Shown here: piece by piece, positions 61,360 to 64,000 of the stretch
Position numbering within the stretch: position 1 is the first letter of the stretch
Layout: each line of letters starts with the position of its first letter
NCBI RefSeq assembly: GCF_022662305.1
Contig: NZ_JAKNQH010000002.1
Span: forward strand, 248,001 to 312,000
Source of the DNA: Sphingomonas sp. BAUL-RG-20F-R05-02
Lineage (GTDB): Bacteria > Pseudomonadota > Alphaproteobacteria > Sphingomonadales > Sphingomonadaceae
DNA: 64,000 bases
Direction: 5' to 3'
Program-made: the position numbers and the translations under genes
Notes under the pieces: model-generated
Database searches by the model: none
The model's input: only the letters and a program-made list of their open reading frames with translations
Told to the model about the DNA's origin: nothing

Positions 61360-62870
61360 CACCCGCCGCCGCGCCCCGCCCGCAGGGCTGGATGGTCCGC
61401 GATTTCGCGGCCTCGATCGTGGTGTTCCTGGTGGCGATGCCGCTGTGCATGGGCATCGCCATCGCCTCGGGCGTACCGCCCGAGAAGGGGCTAGTCACCG
61501 GCATCATCGGCGGCCTCGTCGTCGGTCTGTTCGCCGGATCACCGTTACAGGTGAGCGGCCCGGCGGCGGGTCTCGCCGTCATCGTGTTCGAACTGGTGCG
61601 CGATCATGGCCTGTCCGCGCTCGGTCCGATCCTGGTGCTGGCGGGTGCGTTTCAGTTGGCGGCGGGCATCTTCAAGCTGGGTGGCTGGTTCCGTGCAATT
61701 TCGCCTGCGGTCGTGCACGGTATGCTCGCTGGTATCGGCGCGTTGATCGTGGTCGGGCAGTTTCACACCCTGTTCGACGCGAAGCCGCTGTCGAACGGCC
61801 TCGCAAACCTCGCCGCTGCCCCCGGTCGCGTGATGGGTCTCGACCCCACCAACATGACCTCGACCGAAGTGGCGCTCGGCATCGGCCTGCTCACTATCGC
61901 GCTGATGATCGGTTGGGAGAAGCTGCGCCCGGCGGCGCTTAAACTCGTTCCCGGCGCGCTGATCGGCGTGGTCGGCGCGACGCTGGTGGCGTGGCTCGCC
62001 AGCCTGGGCGTGGTGCGCGTGAGCGTGCCGGAATCGATCGCCGCCGCCGTCACGGTGCCCGGCGCGAGCTTCCTGTCGCCGCTAGCCGATCCGGCGCTGA
62101 TTCTGTCGGCGGTGGCGATCGCGTTCATCGCCAGTGCCGAGACGTTGCTGTCGGCGGCGGCGGTCGACCGTATGCATGACGGCGTGCGCACCGACTATAA
62201 CAAGGAACTGCGCGCGCAGGGCATCGGCAACCTGCTGTGCGGTGCCGCCGGCGCACTGCCGATGACCGGCGTAATCGTGCGCAGTTCGGCGAACGTACAG
62301 GCGGGCGCGACCTCGCGCTGGTCTGCGGTGCTGCACGGCGTGTGGATCCTCGGCTTCGTCGCGCTTCTGCCGTGGCTGCTGCGCGAAATCCCGATGGCGG
62401 CGCTTGGCGGCGTGCTGGTGGTGACGGGCGCACGGCTCATCAGCCTCAAGCATGTCACGCATCTGTTCAGCCACTACGGCGTGCTGCCGGCGCTGATCTG
62501 GGTGGCGACTTTCGTGCTGGTGGTGACGACGGATCTGCTTACCGGCGTGCTGGCCGGGATCGCGCTGTCGCTGGTCGAACTCGCCCCGCATGTCCGCCGC
62601 CTCAACCTCAAGGTGGCGACCGCGCATAACGATGAGCGCAGCCACGTCAGTCTTGATGGCGCGGCGACCTTCCTCAGCGTGCCCAAGCTCAACAAGACGC
62701 TGGACGCACTGCCCGAGGGCAAGCCGCTGACGCTGGAACTGCACAAGGTGCCGGCGATCGACCATAGCTGCGCCGAACTGCTGCGGGAGTGGCTCGGCCG
62801 CCAGCGCAAGCGTGGTGTCGACGTGACGCTGCTCGGCTCGCCCAAGCATCTGGAACGGCTTGCGGCGTAA
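61356..62870 (+). CDS. SulP-family anion transporter
   Basis: A 504-residue inner-membrane transporter. About ten to twelve hydrophobic segments (SIVVFLVAMPLCMGIAIASG at the start, then ALSAVAIAFIASAETLLSAA) are followed by a C-terminal STAS-like domain (FLSVPKLNKTLDALPEGKPLTLELHKV, DHSCAELL). It begins with GTG at 61356, overlapping the carbonic anhydrase stop (GTGA). This gene pair is typical of bicarbonate carriers of the SulP family, so bicarbonate is more likely than sulfate; this is an inference from context. Confidence 0.9.
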   Translation: MTPAAAPRPQGWMVRDFAASIVVFLVAMPLCMGIAIASGVPPEKGLVTGIIGGLVVGLFAGSPLQVSGPAAGLAVIVFELVRDHGLSALGPILVLAGAFQLAAGIFKLGGWFRAISPAVVHGMLAGIGALIVVGQFHTLFDAKPLSNGLANLAAAPGRVMGLDPTNMTSTEVALGIGLLTIALMIGWEKLRPAALKLVPGALIGVVGATLVAWLASLGVVRVSVPESIAAAVTVPGASFLSPLADPALILSAVAIAFIASAETLLSAAAVDRMHDGVRTDYNKELRAQGIGNLLCGAAGALPMTGVIVRSSANVQAGATSRWSAVLHGVWILGFVALLPWLLREIPMAALGGVLVVTGARLISLKHVTHLFSHYGVLPALIWVATFVLVVTTDLLTGVLAGIALSLVELAPHVRRLNLKVATAHNDERSHVSLDGAATFLSVPKLNKTLDALPEGKPLTLELHKVPAIDHSCAELLREWLGRQRKRGVDVTLLGSPKHLERLAA

Positions 62871-63084
62871 CGCCACCGGCCGCCCGCGCAACCGAACTGG
62901 GGGCGGCGATCCACACCGGGTCGTCGCCCCCAGACACGTTTCGTCACGAAGCGGCAATGCACCGGCCACGCCGCCCTGCGACAAGGCGGTTCTTGCGGCG
63001 GATGCCTGCCCCGGTCATTCGAGAGGCGGCACGATCGCAGGTGCAGGCGGGGACGTTCACCGATACAGGGGGAAGGTCTTCCAA

Positions 63085-63897
63085 ATGAAATATGCAATCG
63101 CGCTCATCGCCGCTCTATGCGCGGCGACCCCGGCGCTCGCGCAGGAACAAGCGCCGCCAAAGCCGATCACCGTGTCCGGCAGCATCGCGCTGGTCAGCGA
63201 CTATCGCTTTCGCGGCGTCTCGCAGAGCGACAAGAACGCCGCCGTGCAGGGCGGACTAACCGCTAGCCACGAGAGCGGTTTCTACGCCGCTTTGTGGGGA
63301 TCGAACCTTGCCGGCTGGGGCACGTTCGGCGGCGCCAACATGGAACTCGACGTGATCGGCGGCTACAAGCGCAGCTTCGGCGGCACCACGGTCGACGTCG
63401 GGCTGACCTGGTACATGTACCCCGGCGGCGCTAGCAAGACCGACTTCGCCGAGCCTTACGTCAAGCTCAGCCACACCTTGGGTCCCGTGTCGGCGCTGGT
63501 CGGCGTGGCGTACGCGCCCGAACAACAGGCGCTCGGCAATTGGAGCAATACGCCCGAGAGCCGGATCGGCGACAAGGAAGACAATTTCTACGTGTGGGGC
63601 GACGCCAGCGCAGGCGTGCCCGGCACGGCACTGACCGTGAAGGGCCATGTCGGTTATTCGAGCGGCAACCCCGGCCTCGGGCCCAACGGCACCAGCGTTG
63701 CGCCGACCGGCGACTATGTCGATTACCTGGTCGGGGCGGATTACGTGATCGCGCCGGTCACGCTGGGCATCGCCTTCGTCGGCACCGACATCAGCCGTCG
63801 CGATTCGGCGTATCTGCTGCCCAACTTCGCCAGCACCAAGGATGGCCGCTCGATCGCGTCGGGCAAGGTGCTGTTCTCGGTCAGCGCCGGCTTCTGA
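63085..63897 (+). CDS. TorF-family putative porin
   Basis: A 270-residue outer-membrane barrel protein with a signal peptide (AIALIAALCAATPALAQ). The mature start SGSIALVSDYRFRGVSQSDKN is the typical TorF/Gcw_chp motif. The chain alternates beta-strands and turns and ends with the aromatic residue F (VLFSVSAGF). It may form a porin for small solutes. It is downstream of SulP but 214 bases away, so it probably has its own promoter. Confidence 0.88.
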   Translation: MKYAIALIAALCAATPALAQEQAPPKPITVSGSIALVSDYRFRGVSQSDKNAAVQGGLTASHESGFYAALWGSNLAGWGTFGGANMELDVIGGYKRSFGGTTVDVGLTWYMYPGGASKTDFAEPYVKLSHTLGPVSALVGVAYAPEQQALGNWSNTPESRIGDKEDNFYVWGDASAGVPGTALTVKGHVGYSSGNPGLGPNGTSVAPTGDYVDYLVGADYVIAPVTLGIAFVGTDISRRDSAYLLPNFASTKDGRSIASGKVLFSVSAGF

Positions 63898-63904
63898 CGC
63901 GCAC

Positions 63905-63931
63905 CCTTCCCCGGCAAGGCGCCGGGGAAGG
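63905..63931. terminator. Bidirectional terminator between TorF gene and minus-strand gene
   Basis: A perfect 11-bp stem (CCTTCCCCGGC with GCCGGGGAAGG) and a five-base AAGGC loop. It lies between two convergent reading frames. There is no T-tract on either side. Confidence 0.7.
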
Positions 63932-63948
63932 ACGTGGCAAGGGCTGCG

Positions 63949-64000
63949 CTACGCATCCACGCCGAGGTGCTGCCCCAGCACCTCGTCCATCGCGCGCGCG
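63949..64000 (-). CDS. 3' end of an unidentified gene (partial)
   Basis: The minus strand reads an open frame into the window edge and ends at TAG 63949-63951. The C-terminal residues visible are ARAMDEVLGQHLGVDA. Its position, convergent with the TorF gene behind a strong hairpin, and its helical, amphipathic look support a real gene. The rest lies outside the window, so I cannot identify it. Confidence 0.45.
   Translation of the reverse strand, partial: ARAMDEVLGQHLGVDA

Overview
The window is a continuous, gene-dense, high-GC chromosomal segment. Gene content and protein signatures point to an alphaproteobacterium of the Sphingomonadales (Sphingomonas-like): TonB receptor with a DIVV box, Ku/LigD end-joining genes, TorF-type porin, CP-ATP-grasp/alpha-E/transglutaminase genes, and many small exported proteins without a known name. 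I see no rRNA, tRNA, insertion sequence, prophage or CRISPR array. Most of the segment is core or stable accessory genome.

Layout. 1-3.9 kb: a minus-strand run of dnaJ-like gene, yihY-like membrane protein gene, fabI and aroC. 4-7.3 kb: a bacterial transglutaminase joined, stop to start, to a fused circularly permuted ATP-grasp/alpha-E protein. 7.4-10.8 kb: ku and ligD (non-homologous end joining). 10.9-13 kb: a glycosyltransferase and a mannose-6-phosphate isomerase. 13-19 kb: bamD and recN, a small exported protein, a cold-shock gene, a 68-residue protein and ligA. 19-24 kb: a TonB-dependent receptor and typA, each followed by strong hairpins. 24-29.5 kb: an SDR/HxlR divergent pair, an S41 protease lipoprotein, a PAP2-family membrane phosphatase and small proteins. 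30-32 kb: a LytS/LytR-type two-component pair. 32-35.2 kb: telA and xpaC-like genes plus an exported protein of unknown function. 35.2-35.7 kb: a long stretch without an ordinary gene, holding palindromes, an unusually complete Shine-Dalgarno sequence, an 18-codon mini-ORF and a strong terminator. 35.7-43.1 kb: a UGT-like glycosyltransferase, a ferritin-like protein, an exported amidase, a trypsin-like protease and an HExxH metallopeptidase. 43-49.6 kb: priA, xerC-like recombinase, PRC-barrel protein, lipoprotein, FKBP, rpsU, a PHA-system protein and a VOC protein. 49.7-55.4 kb: lnt, metK, an exported protein, an FNT transporter and trmB. 55.4-64 kb: a divergent chemoreceptor, small membrane proteins, an OmpR-type response regulator with a histidine kinase that appears to start at CTG, a beta-carbonic anhydrase overlapping a SulP transporter, and a TorF-like porin.

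Functional links. Ku and LigD form a two-protein break-repair system. The transglutaminase and ATP-grasp/alpha-E genes form a predicted peptide-ligase cassette. Carbonic anhydrase and SulP overlap by 4 bases and probably handle bicarbonate together. TelA and the XpaC-like protein form a known tellurite/stress pair. The most unexplained sequence is the 35.27-35.56 kb block, which looks like a small RNA or regulated leader rather than a protein gene.
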